Origin: Nymphaea colorata
Taxonomy: Eukaryota; Streptophyta; Magnoliopsida; Nymphaeales; Nymphaeaceae
Reading direction: 5' to 3'
Length of the DNA: 64,000 nt
NCBI RefSeq assembly: GCF_008831285.2
Contig: NC_045140.1
Span: forward strand, 7,002,505 to 7,066,504
The notes under the pieces were generated by a model that saw only the letters and a list, made by a program, of their open reading frames with translations, searched no databases and had not been told where the DNA came from. Position 1 is the stretch's first letter. Every line of letters starts with the position of its first letter. Below, one piece after another: positions 25,306 to 36,683 of the stretch. The translations under genes were made by a program, and so were the position numbers.

Positions 25306-27640
25306 TCCACATGCAATGAAATTAATCAAAGATATTGTTCTCTTCTAAGAAAAATATGGTTAAGGGTGAAGACTTCTAAAAAAATTAAATCGGAAGTGGT
25401 CCATTGGATCCCTACAAGAATAATTTCATAAAAACTGTTTTCTTTTGGAGCATGATAAGGAATATGAAAGATAGAACAGTTGATTGATTCCTAATTTTTA
25501 CTTAGGGCAGCATGTTCCTCTCATCTTGTCCTTTCATTTTGCTCTTGGCAGGGCGCTTGATAAGTGTACTACCACAATGCATCTTGTCCTTCCACGCTGC
25601 TTTAACTCTTTAAAAGAGCGCGTTTGATAAGTGTACCAAATATGCAGAGAACTAAAATAATAGAAACAGTATTATTGTATTGGCCGATTCAAGAGCATGA
25701 TTTGTCGGCTGTTTTAATTTTTTTAATATTTAGATGACATCTATTGATTTTTGAAAAGTATTTTTATTTTTTTTTTAGCTGAAGAATAGACATTATACAA
25801 TTTTGTTTTTATTGTTTTAAAATCCCTTTAAAATACTTTAAATATTTTTAAATTCTATAAAATGAGGAATAATGTGTTACCTGCTGATGCATACAGATAC
25901 ATAATCGGCCGATATTGCTGTATTTGTGAGCAAACCGATACAACGCGATACCATTTTCTGCAGTATTGGATCTTCGTATAATCAATATTAGCAATATGTT
26001 AAAAATTTATACTTTCGATGTGCTCATAAGATTTTTACATAAATACAAAAATCAAATAGTTTTTTTTTTTAAAAGCTTACAGCACCCATCTTACATTTTA
26101 TTCAAAAACTATCATTTATTTTTTATATGATTTCATATAATTGGGTGAGCAAACGGTATACCTATGAATTAAAGTGTAGCGCTTTTATTGTAGCAAAAAA
26201 AAAAAAATAATACAGTCATAAGCTCATGTATTCATTTTTGAATCATGTAATGTAATTGGACTTGGGTGAGTATGGGTCTCATCTAAACACTCTCTAAATC
26301 CCAATTAGAATTTGAATCTGATAAGTTTTTTTTTTTTTAAATTAAAAATTGGCGTTGTATATAAATATAAAAATAAAATACTAATATAATTTATTAGGCC
26401 CAACCGGATCCGGCTCGGCCCAATATCGGCCCGGGCCCGATGGCCAATTCACGGGCCTTCGCTGGTTTGAGGCCGCCTGTCCAGGACAGCCCGTGGTTCA
26501 GACACGTATGTACCTCCCGTGAATTTAGCGCGCTTAAGGGGTAATCTGGGTATAACGAAAATTAAAAGAAAGGAGGGACAGTGAGACACTTTCTTTGGGG
26601 TAAGTGCCAAAATCTTCCTGCACGTTTTCCCTTGTCTAAAAGCACTGATAGGTCTGGTCAAATGCAGTGGTTTTGCTAATTACCTATGTGACCCTTGCTC
26701 TTTTCCAAAAATCCAAAAGAATCCTATAAACGTGCAACTCGGCCATGACGCCCGACTTAAACCAAGTGCGACTCGGACCTGACCCCCCAACTGAAACCAA
26801 GTCCTAAGTAGTGAGTAGGTCCAGGTCGGCTCGGCCCAACAGGGCCAACACCCAAAAATTGAGTCAGGCCCGACTCGATACCTGACATCCGAATTCTGGC
26901 CTGAACTGGACCAGTCTGGCTAAAATAAAAAATAAATTTTTAAATATAAGATAAAAAATTTTAAATACAATTAATAAAATATATTAAATAAATATAATAT
27001 AAAAAATAAATCAAATCGAAGACCCAAACCAGCTCAACCAGATTGAGTACCGGGTACCCGTTGAGTACCTAAACCGGATGCCCAAGCTTGGTCCTGATCA
27101 TTGATCAACTACTCGAGGGTGTCCATATAAACAAGTTGGATTTTTTTTTTTGTTTTGAGAATATTTGGATTTAATCTCAAATTCAGATTTATGTCTCTCT
27201 CTTTATAGTTACATATGACTGGACTAAGTATATTTCAAAATATACTTTGAAAAGATATTTTACTCTTGTTAAAAAATGATTTGATAGTTTTTCACAATCC
27301 ACATGGATCCCAACCATTTCACTTTTCCTCTAGGCGTAATTATATTTGAAATAAATAGTCTTCTTAAATATATTTTAACACCTCTATTCAAAGCATAAGT
27401 AGCTGTTTACATTAATTAAACTTTAAACGCTTATTGTAAAATTGCAAAAGTTGAACATATCCATAAATTCCTCAACATTTAGTCAAAATTTAAAAGCAGT
27501 CGAAAACTGAGACGCAGTTACAAGAGAACCCCGATTCACTGATCCGATCCGTCAGTATTCGTTACAGCACGAAGAAGAAAAAGCCTCTGAAATTCCGGAA
27601 ATTGCAGAAAAACAGCAAAACAGAGTGGTCTACTGGACCC
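25306..27640. other. Intergenic, repeat-rich, no gene
   Basis: Very AT-rich with poly-T tracts (26323-26339, 27140-27152) and low-complexity 'aaaataaat' runs (26930-27010). The stretch 26390-26900 is richer in GGCCCG/GACTCGG words and is probably old transposon sequence. No coding frame is supported. Confidence 0.4.
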
Positions 27641-27888
27641 AGAGCATTCTCTCTCACCTCCTTCTTCTTCTTCTGATTTCTTCTCTTCTTCTCTCTCCAT
27701 CTTTTCTCCTTTTCCTCTCTCCTTCTTTCGCATTCGTTCAGATCGTCCTTCTGCTTTTTCCACCAATTCTTCCTTCTTTACCTCTGAATCTGTCACTCTT
27801 TATTTACTTCTCTTTTCCTTTCTCGCCCTCCTTTTGCCGCTCGCTCTCTCCCTTGCGTTCCTGGCTCGGCGAGTCACCGCCGGCGTCA
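27641..27888 (+). promoter_or_regulatory. CT-rich 5' leader of the X8 gene
   Basis: About 250 bp of pyrimidine-rich (CTT/CTCT) sequence running up to the X8 start codon. Pyrimidine stretches of this kind are common in plant 5' UTRs and core promoters. An in-frame upstream extension of the reading frame exists, but its Leu/Ser/Phe-rich translation is simply the pyrimidine tract. Confidence 0.5.
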
Positions 27889-29969
27889 ATGCGCTCCTTT
27901 CCGGCGGCAGCCCTGCCGCTGCTGCTATTGTTCTTAGTATCCGGCGGAGGCGGCGGAAGAAGGGGGCTGGTGATGGTGGGTGTTGCGGCGGACGGCACTA
28001 CGTGGTGCATAGCAAGAAGCAACACGGTGGACGCGACGCTGCAGATCGCGCTGGACTACGCGTGCGGGGCGGGCGCCGACTGCGCGCCGATCCAGAGCAA
28101 CGGCCTCTGCTACCTGCCCAACACCGTCCAGGCCCACGCCTCCTACGCCATGAACAGCTACTACCAGCGCAAGGCCAGGGCCCCCGGCTCCTGCGACTTC
28201 GCCGGCACCGCCGTCGTTGCCACCACCGACCCAAGTGCGTCTTCGCCTTCCCCCCCCCTTGTCTTCCTCCTCCACCTTCCTTCCTTTTAGTTTTGGAACA
28301 ACTTCTCTTTCTTTTTTCTCTTTTCAAAAATCAAACTCTTCTGCAGCGATCAACCGAGCTGTTCACTGTTTAGCTCGACCTTCTTCTTCTATTTGTTCTT
28401 TTTTTCTTTTCCTCCTTTAACCTCATTCATCTTCTGTTGCATTGTTGTGGCGCCATTTCTGCTGCAGGTTATGGGTCGTGTGTTTATCCCGCATCAGTGA
28501 GGTAAGAAGATAGTCATAAACTTACTTTTTTTTTTTTCCTTCTTTCTGCGTTTTGATATGGTGATTTCAGAGTCAGATCTTTAGATGCAGGTCTAATGCA
28601 GAGAAAAAAATCGTTTATAAAATCTTAATGTATCTTATATTGTCTTGCATACAATGGTAAATTTTCGTGCTATACTTTAATTTAGTTAAAACCGACCATG
28701 TTTAATTTTCTTTATGAAATTCACATTTTTTGGCAAAATTAACAAGTGAGATACTTGAAAATGTGAGTTAATGATAGAGAGGAATTATATTGATAAATAT
28801 TGCAGCTAACTTTTTTGGTTTCTAAAATTAATGAAAATCCAGTTCATAAAGTAATAGTTGATTGTTTTTATGATTCTAAGAAAAAAAAATCCCAAATCTT
28901 AATTATAGATCCGGTTTAAAATAAAAGCAGTTTTTCACTCAAAACTTTTCCTTTTCACTTATTTTATCTTTCTCCCTACGGCCTACATTTCGGAGATTTT
29001 AAGGAAAAACATTTGACTGAAAAAAACCGGTCTCAAATGAAAACTGATTTAATTCATTATATATATATATATATATCTTGTTATTCACGATCGCTCCTAA
29101 TTTCATCAACCGGCTGACAGATTCACTGTTGTGTCCACTGGGACATGATACATAACGTATAGAGAACCGGACGTCCCAGTTCTTCCTGTCCCAGGAACTC
29201 TTATCGAGTGCGCTCTAAACCAAAATTGAGTGTTTGATTTTTATTCTAAACATCAATGCTAGCCCGTTCCCCACGTCCTAAGAACAGGGAGAACAAACAC
29301 GGCTAATGACAGATAGGAAGCTCTGTTCTTCAGCTTTTTGAGGGGCTCCCTCGAACGTGGACAACACGTTCCGTGCTTCATCCATTTAGCTGACCTTAGG
29401 TCCGAATCACTTGCAAGCTCAGGCTCAGTTACTTGAGCCGAGCCAAGTTCTAATGCTGCAATTTGGTGTTATCTTCGCTACTCTATTTCTTATTTCTTTC
29501 TAGCATGGTTGGGATCAAGGGTTGAGCCAGTCGGGCCGAATTAAAGTTTATAAATTTTTATTAAAATTGAAATATTATTTTTTAAAATTTTTATATAAAA
29601 TAAGCAAAATTTTTAAAATTTACATGTAAATCTTATATTTGTTTTTAGGTGGGCCAGAGTCCATGGGGGCCCTACCTTGACTCCGCCCTGATTAGGATGC
29701 TAAGATAGTGTTGTTAATGGCTGTGGTTTGAGTTGTGCAGTGCAGCTGGAGGGGCTAGCCCAGGAACACCGGCGACGACACCGACAACTACGACCACGAC
29801 CACGCCCACAACCAACCCAACTAGCACTACGCCAGAGACCGTGGGGGGAGGACTCAGTCCTCCTGGGCTCAACACTCCAGAGGATTCCAGTGCCATAACT
29901 GGCACTAGAAACCCAGTTGCTGCCTTCCTCTGTGTTGTAGCGGTCTCTGTGTTCTTCCTTGTGGTTTGA
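27889..29969 (+). CDS. GPI-anchored X8 (CBM43) protein, PDCB-like, 3 exons
   Basis: A predicted callose-binding cell-surface protein of the plasmodesmata callose-binding (PDCB) type. Exons 27889-28234, 28468-28501 and 29741-29969 encode 202 residues. The start is ATG of MRSFPAAALPLLLLFLVSGG, a signal peptide. The X8 domain spans residues 39-122 with six cysteines (40, 59, 65, 74, 102, 120) in the usual order: WC, YACGAGADC, GLCYLPNT, HASYAMNSYYQ, SCDFAGTA, DPSYGSCVYPAS. A Thr/Pro-rich linker (about 128-165) follows, then GGGLSPPG and a hydrophobic tail NPVAAFLCVVAVSVFFLVV expected to be replaced by a GPI anchor. The 34-nt middle exon finishing the domain is a known feature of X8 genes. All splice phases agree (CCAA|gtgcgt, gcag|GTTATG, GTGAG|gtaaga, gcag|TGCAGC). 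Intron 2 (28502-29740) holds a dispersed repeat near its acceptor. Confidence 0.92.
29512..29695 (+). repeat. AT-rich dispersed repeat, copy 3, in X8 intron 2
   Basis: Same orientation and landmarks as 25100-25305, ending GGCCCTACCTTGACTCCGCC only about 45 bp before the exon 3 acceptor at 29740. Confidence 0.65.
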
Positions 29970-30121
29970 CATATATACAATATGGAGAGAGGAATGTAAA
30001 GGCTATTTTCAGTTCGATTTTCTGCCGGCATTTAGATGAAATGGGACAGAGAAAGGATGTCCATGCAATTTCATGATCCCTTTGGACATTTTGTGCAAAT
30101 TCAAATCAAAATTTTGTAGTG

Positions 30122-30148
30122 CTCTCTCTCTCTCTCTCTCTCTCTCTA
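30122..30148 (+). repeat. (CT)n microsatellite
   Basis: About 13 CT dinucleotides, about 150 bp beyond the X8 stop codon and probably near or in the 3' UTR. Confidence 0.9.
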
Positions 30149-30397
30149 CTGCTATATCTATATGATGTCAAGAAGAAACGATTTCTTGGTTTTCCTCAAC
30201 TGAACTTCATGGACAAAGCACAGAACATACAGTCCATCCTTCTTCTTCTTTTAGCATGGTCGAGAATGAACTGGAACATATGAAGTATCTCAAAGGACAC
30301 TTGCATTATTACTCAAGATGAGGACGTCTGGTTCTGCCTATTTGAAACCAGAAGCACAGATGGTCGCGGGGGTGGAAATTTATAGCTAAAGGGGGCG

Positions 30398-30490
30398 TTT
30401 GTTTATTTCCCTTGGTTTAGAGGTGAAATTTCACCTCACCAGAAAATGAAGTGTGTTTGAGAATTTCACCTGGTGAAATTTATTGGTCTT
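30398..30490. repeat. Cluster of perfect palindromes (MITE fragment?)
   Basis: GAGGTGAAATTTCACCTC (18 bp, 30420-30437) is a perfect palindrome. AATTTCACC-T-GGTGAAATT (30462-30480) is another built from the same half-site. The segment begins GGGGGCGTTTGTTTATTTCCC, a start common to plant MITEs. Confidence 0.55.
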
Positions 30491-30681
30491 TGATGGTTAA
30501 AAGAGAGGAAATGAGAGAAAAACAGTTATAAATAACTGTTTTCAACAGTTAAAACATTCACTTACCGTTGTTGGTAGAGATGGGTCTTATCTCAAGCCCT
30601 TTGTTAATGAGCTAGTCATACATAATAAGCCCTGGACAAATTGTATCAAACTGCCATACATCTAATGCATTAGTTCCCTAA

Positions 30682-30713
<32 letters not shown>

Positions 30714-30954
30714 TCTTTACTTTCTATAAATATTCTTATAACTCTTGAGATGGCATATATATAGCTTCTTCATGAACCAGTCAATGAAACCTCGCACAAC
30801 AAGTGTATGATGATCTTTCTCAAATTGACCATGGCATTAGTGTGAGATGGATCCATTCAGTCGGTTTCAATAAGGCAAAAGATCCCCAATTAGACCTGGA
30901 ATTGAACTTGGCATGGCAGCTACTCATCCAAATCCCAATTCAGATTTAGATCTG

Positions 30955-32130
30955 GGCGTGTTTGGCTGGCAAGGATTCTACTGTAGAAGTGGGATCCTCA
31001 ACACTATTTTTAAATTTTGAGTCCATTCCAGCAAACACGGGATCGTAATCCTAGATTTTTGGACCAAATCCGGGATTACGATCCATGGATTTTGGTCCAC
31101 CCCAGAGGGGTAGGACCGAAATCGTTGCAAAAAAAAAAAGCTGCCCCTCAGGGCTTCGTCTTCTTCCTATCTTCATCTTCTTCTGCCGCTGCCTCACTCC
31201 ACAGCCCGTTGAAGACCCTCCTCGCTCGTCGCAGCCACGTCCGTTCAGCCGGTTGAAGACGACCGCCATTCGTGAGGGTTTTAGTGGCTTGTGAGAAATG
31301 GACGCCGGTCAGGCGATCAAACGTAGGTGCTCTACGTGTCCTTGTACATGGTCAAATGAAGACACTAAAATCGCCACCCCTTCTGTTCTTGAGGAGTATT
31401 TTTCAACTGCTTCTGTCGCCTCAGTGAAATGGGTCGAAGAATCAAACAAAGTCTGAAGTTTGGGAGGTCGGTCATGAAAGGCACCGCTTTGGCGAGGAAG
31501 ATACGGCCTTCAGACTGAGCGTAACAAACGTGAAGAAAATTCGATAAAATTATGGATTTCCTGTTTGTGCCTTCCTCTACGCTTCTGTTAAACAGATTTC
31601 TTCTTTGTAAGTAAAGTGAGTTGCTCGGCTCCCAAGGAGACGCATCTTTAATTGCAGACACCTTGGAATTTCCTTACACAGTATTGTATCAGATTGTTCG
31701 TTAATAAGTTTCTCTGTTTTTAATTCTCTTAGCAGATTGACTAGAGACCATGAAGTATCCTCGTGCTTGTCGTATATTGCTGCAATACCAAATTGCTCGA
31801 ATTTTAAGATTTTGAATCAGTATTATACTGTTTGAAAGAGGAATAAATCTCTCTGTAATGCGTGCTCTGTGATACTGTCGACTTTCCAACGTCCTTGTAC
31901 ATTGTTATAAAGAAGATCAAAGATTTGAGAAGGTTGCATGATACCATATTCCAAATTTCTTTCCATGCTGCAGGCAAACACTGGATGGAAATCCAGTAGA
32001 TTATAATCCGAGTTCATCAAACACGCTTACATTTTGGAATGGGGATGCAAATCCCCATTCTACTGATTCCAGGATGAAAATCTTGGGATTTTCATCTCCG
32101 GATTTCAATTTTGGTGCTGCCAAACACCAC
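30955..32130. mobile_element. Candidate non-autonomous DNA transposon, about 1.18 kb
   Basis: The outer ends are inverted: GGCGTGTTTGGCTGGC on the left and, reverse complemented, GTGGTGTTTGGCAGCACC on the right. The trinucleotide CTG flanks both sides (30952-30954 and 32131-32133), a possible 3-bp target duplication. Subterminal palindromes lie at both ends: GGATCGTAATCC / GGATTACGATCC and GGACCAAATCC / GGATTTTGGTCC on the left, ATGAAAATC / GATTTTCAT on the right. A more GC-rich internal block (31140-31460) could be captured host sequence. No transposase is seen. The 3-bp flanks fit PIF/Harbinger length but not its usual TWA. Confidence 0.45.
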
Positions 32131-32504
32131 CTGACAAATTAAATCCAACTATACAAGAAATTGGGATTTACCATTTCTTACCTCTTGTTGAATATAGTAC
32201 ATAACCTTGTCATACTGCACAATGGCCGGATTAGAACTTGATTCGAAGTCTTTCAACTTACTTATCAATGGTCGGATTAGAACTGGATTCAAAGTCTTTC
32301 AACTTATAACACCTCTCAAGCTCCTTTCTTAGCATTTGCTTGCCACCTTTCGTACTTAATTAAAAGAAAAATGAAAGCCTAAGCGCGTGTATTGGTTGCA
32401 GAGGCAAAAATATTGTTTGGCCTTCAAAACAATATTTAAGGTGTGTTTGGGTGATAGTTGAAACTGAGTTTGTGTAGCCCCAACTTGACAAAACTAGAAT
32501 GGCT

Positions 32505-32940
32505 ATATATCTGATTTGAAACCGATATCGGACCAAACCGTTCCAGAAAACTCGGATATGAAAAAAAAAAAAAATATCCCATTAAGAAATCCGATTAGAT
32601 TCAGATTTAACAAATGACATCCGACTGTTTTCAGGTTCAAATTCAGATATGCATAAATATCTGATCCTATTCACATCAGATTTAGTTTTAAATAATTATC
32701 CTATATCCAATGCTCTCACATTTTGGAAATCAGCTAGATTCAAATCAAACTTTGGATTTAGATTCGGATATGAATGTAACCATTGGATTCGGATTGTGAA
32801 ATCAAATTTTGGATTCAGATTCGGATATGAACTTTTGTTGTTTGTGTTCGAATCTGAATATGTGAGTATCAAAAAAGTGGGTATACTTAAGGGTTTATCG
32901 ATTCTAATCCGATCCGTTGACATTCTTGAGAACATGATGT
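32505..32940 (+). repeat. About 430-bp dispersed repeat, copy A
   Basis: Collinear, same orientation, with 55279-55715. Shared blocks in order: 'ttaagaaatc(c/a)gattgg', 'ggatttagtttt', 'aataatcatcctata', 'gtgaaatca', 'gattcg', 'atatgact/aacttt', 'gaatatgtgagtat', and an end like 'gttgacattctt'. Non-coding. Confidence 0.65.
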
Positions 32941-33920
32941 TTTGGCATGAAAACCTTTCCCTTCCCAATCAGATTTTTCAAAGTAAATGTTGTTTCTTTT
33001 GATATGGGGCTGTGCCTGTTCCACAAACAACGAATTAAATATACTCTTATACATTAGCAAATCCTTTCCAGAACTAAGCTGAGGCGTACAAACACACCAT
33101 GTTTCCTAAAAACATGAATACAATGTGACAACTTGGGAGGAAGAAAAGGCAAATTTCTGCAACCATTGAAACAAGTACATGACCAAGCGACATGACTATG
33201 ATCACCATGTGCAAAAGATGGAAATCGATGTAACAATCATGCATTTTCTGGTGTATAGACACAACTAATAAGTAGAGAATACTTTCAAAAGGAAGAGATT
33301 AAAACCGTTATAAATACTCATCGTTATGTGTATAGATACAACTAATAGTCTTTTCGAAATAAAATATTAAAACCTTTAAAAATAGTTGTTTTTATAATCA
33401 GAAAGAATTATTTTCATGTTGATCTTGGTATACGAAAGGAAAAAAAAAAAGAAGTTGGAGAGTCAGGGCCATTCGATCGTGTGACCGGACGGCCCTGATG
33501 GGCTGTCCAATTGCCCACTTAGCACCCTAGAGTCAGGGTTCATGTTTCCTATACATAGTTAATATAATTTGCTGTCACTTATCAGTTTTGCTATGTCATT
33601 TGTAACTCCCTCATGAATCCCCTAAATGAAACCTTGCAGAACCAATGTGTGATAATCTTGCCCAAACCAAACTGACCATGGCGTTAGTTTCATGGAATGG
33701 AAAAGAGCTGTAAGTAGAGATCTAAATGAGTTGGCAAGGTCGGATTACTGGCCTAAAATGTGATCCAAAATGTGATCCATTTGGTCTGAAGATCCCCAAT
33801 TAGAACTGAACTTGGACTTAGCATACCAGTTACATATCCAAATCCTGATTCAAATTGGAATCTGACAATGATCCACCTTTATTACACAAAAAAATTGGGA
33901 TTTAACCCTATCTTAACTAT

Positions 33921-34376
33921 TGTAATGCTCCAAATGTTTAGTCCCATATCGAAGATTGTGAAGAATCTTCAAGGGTTTATAAAAGAGGTTATTGATGAGA
34001 AGATTGTCTTGGTTTCTAACTTTTTTAGGATTAGAACAGAAACTGCTAGAGGGTGGGTTGAGATCCGTCGAACCAGGAGCCCGAGCTCAGGAGTGGGCTG
34101 GGTTGTTATAGAGGTATCAGAACAGTTTCAACACTCGGACCTGGGATCCCACACGCGCGGACGCGTGTGCCTTAAGGAGGGTGGATTGTAATGCCCCAAA
34201 TGTTTAGTCTCATATCGAAGATTGTGAGGAATCTTCAAGGGTTTATAAAGGGGGTCATTGATGAGAAAATTGTCATAGTTCGTAGCCTTTTTAGGATTGA
34301 AACCGAAACTGCTATGGGGCGGGTTGGGATTCATCGAACCAAAGGCCCGAGCTTAAGAGTGGGTCGAGTTGTTACA
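33921..34376 (+). mobile_element. TRIM (miniature LTR retroelement), structurally complete
   Basis: A 456-bp terminal-repeat retrotransposon in miniature, non-coding. Two direct terminal repeats of 190 bp each lie at 33921-34110 and 34187-34376, both starting TGTAATGC. The 76-bp internal part begins with GAGGTATCAGAAC, close to the initiator-tRNA primer-binding site, and ends with a purine-rich AAGGAGGGTGGA. ACTAT flanks both sides (33916-33920 and 34377-34381), a perfect 5-bp target duplication. By hand count the two repeats differ at roughly 30 of 190 positions, mostly transitions, so the insertion is old, although its architecture is whole. It depends on an autonomous element for movement. 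Confidence 0.88.
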
Positions 34377-34381
34377 ACTAT

Positions 34382-35237
34382 TGTTGAATGTAATGCATAA
34401 CCTTATGCAGGATAGCAACTTGAATAAAAGCCTTCAACTTATGACACCGCTCACACTCCCTTCTTAGCACTTGCACCATCTGTCGTACTTCATAAGAAAT
34501 ATCAAAGGTGTAAAAGATAACCACCCAAAGTAGGCATTCGTATTTCTTCTTGCCCACATTGGAGGCAGATTGTGGGAACCAGTCTTCCTCCCCCAAGTAC
34601 AACAGAAAGATGGGTCATATTCTCCATTGATGAAGCCAATTGATCATTTGTTGCCATGAAGCATATGATTGATGACGAGCTCCAAAAAGAATGACCAATG
34701 ATCACAGGCCCGGAAGGCATCTTTTTACCTTGTTTAGGACAAACATGCAAAGCGACAGACAAGCACCATTAATAACGACGAGAACTGGTTTCAACTTACA
34801 GACAATGCATTTCCTCCCACTGCCACTCCCAAAACATGCTTCCCCCAATTGGCCACTGCCCTTGGAGACACGCAGTAGCGACTGTTCAAAACAGTCATAC
34901 ACTTTCCAGCTAAAAAAGCAATACTGTTTTTCACTCCAGCACATCCCCCACTTCTCCCATTCTCTCTCTCTAAAAAGAGAGGCTAGACATCGAAAAATGA
35001 ATCTTTTGAGAAAAATACAGTACGTAATCTTGTCTTTTCTTATGGCGCAGAAAGTTCCATAAGCATATAGACCGGGAAAGCACATGCCATTACTCCCCAA
35101 CTGTCAGGCTTTTGCCATCCTTCACATGCAATACCCAACCACTTCCCTGCCGTATACACTCCACTGAGTTATTGATTCTACAGAAGTGAAGCGACGACGC
35201 CAGTCTCCTGTAGCACCATCAGGACCAGAGCACCAAC
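34382..35237. other. Upstream region of the GH18 gene
   Basis: No gene. The stretch 34990-35237 contains the likely core promoter and leader of the GH18 gene, but no TATA box could be chosen with confidence. Open frames at 34691-35100 on both strands are mirror artefacts of one another. Confidence 0.4.
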
Positions 35238-36683
35238 ATGAGAGTTTCCCATTCCTTGATTCTTCTCTTCTTCTTCTTCTTCTTCTTCAGTTCAGCCACC
35301 TCTGCAACGAAAGAAATCCGAGCCGGGTTCTGGCCACCATTCTCCAATTCGTATGCACCTCCTTCTTCGATCGACACATCTGTGTACACCCACATCTTCT
35401 ACGCCTTCCTTGGCACCAAGAGCATCGACACCAACTTCACAGTCTCCAGGGAAGAGCTTCCGCTTCTCACCACCTTCTCCACCACGTTAAAAACAAAGAA
35501 TCCATCAATCAAGACACTGCTTTCTATAGGGGGTTTGCTGTCTAACTCTACCGAGTTCTCAGCGGTGGCCGCAGACAGAAACCAAAGAAAGGCATTCATC
35601 GATTCCGCCATAGCCTTGGCCAGAGCACATGGTTTTGATGGTCTGGACTTCGCTTGGGAATTCCCAGCATCACCAGAGGACATGGACAACTTGGGTGTTC
35701 TGCTAAATGAATGGAAAAGAGAAATTGAAGAGGAGGCACAGAACAGTCCGCCGTTGTGGTCGCCATTGCTGCTTACGGCCACTGTTTACTTCTCCAACCA
35801 CCTCCTTGCTGCTCCGACATCAAATCTTTACTACCCAGTGGAAGCCATGGCGCAGAGTGTAGATTGGGTCAATGCAATGTGCTTCGACTACCAAGGGAGT
35901 AACAGAGAGGAGCAAGACCACACGAAAACCCATGCTGCATTATTTAATCCCAACAGCCAACTTTCTACCAGCTATGGCATCGATTCATGGATGGACGCGG
36001 GTCTGCCTTCTAACAAGCTAGTCATGGGCATACCTCTTTATGGCAGGTCTTGGATCCTCAAGAACAAAGAGAAGAATGGGATTGGAGCGGCCGCAGTGGC
36101 ATTCGGACCAAGGCAGAGGTTGAGTAACCAAACCGGTGTCATGGCTTACTCCGAGATTCAAAAGTTCTTGCAGGACAAAGACGCAACCTTGATGTATGAT
36201 AATTCTACTGTTTCCGCTTATGGCTATGCTGGTGATCTGTGGGTCAGCTTCGATAGTCAACGGGTTGTAGCGGAAAAGATCAGCTTCGCTAAGCAGAACA
36301 GACTTATTGGGTACTTCCTGTGGCCAATAACCTTCGACTCTAATTATTCGTTGTCAATGACAGGTTAGCTCCTTCCAGACTCAAGCATGACTTTTCCACT
36401 CGTGAAGTTAAACCAGAAAGAGAAGGTTGGTCAAATTTCTTTAACCTAACCTGAGTTTTTGCTTTCAGCTTCACATTCTTGGACGACCAGTTCTCCCACA
36501 ACAAACACAGATCTAGACGAACCTGCCCCAGCTCCCTCTGAGTTGCCAAGAAGAGCTTCTCCCCCAAGCTTATTATCCCTAGTGGGTGTAACGGAGAGCA
36601 GCTCAGAGAGTTTCATTTTTCATTTCAACTGCTACCTCCATCTACTCCTGCTATTATCCTTCATATTGATCTTTAACCTTTGA
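35238..36683 (+). CDS. Class V (GH18) chitinase-like protein with altered active site and hydrophobic C-tail, 2 exons
   Basis: Exons 35238-36363 and 36469-36683 (ACAG|gttagc joined to ttcag|CTTCA, phase 1) give 446 residues. A signal peptide covers about 1-23 (a poly-Phe core). The GH18 barrel spans about 25-375, with SIGG at 96-99, the catalytic strand DGLDFAWEFP at 134-143, MCFDY at 214-218 and GYFLWP at 358-363. The proton-donor Glu141 is kept, but the usual Asp two residues before it is Ala139, and the Tyr of the usual M-x-Y-D is Phe216. Hydrolysis is therefore probably weak or absent, leaving sugar binding as an option. Five N-glycosylation sequons are visible. The C-terminal extension is Ser/Pro/Thr-rich and ends in a hydrophobic segment (about 431-446, YLHLLLLLSFILIFNL) right before the stop, as in a GPI signal. 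Most class V chitinases end shortly after the barrel. Confidence 0.88.

Noticed and set aside
27834-28373. 179-codon plus-strand and other long frames over X8 exon 1
   Set aside because: Off-frame readings of the GC-rich X8 exon (Arg-rich translations); the X8 frame has all domain landmarks and consistent splice phases.
33868-34400. Two similar plus-strand frames of 107 and 69 codons
   Set aside because: They are the two terminal repeats of the TRIM; the similarity reflects the repeat, not a protein family.
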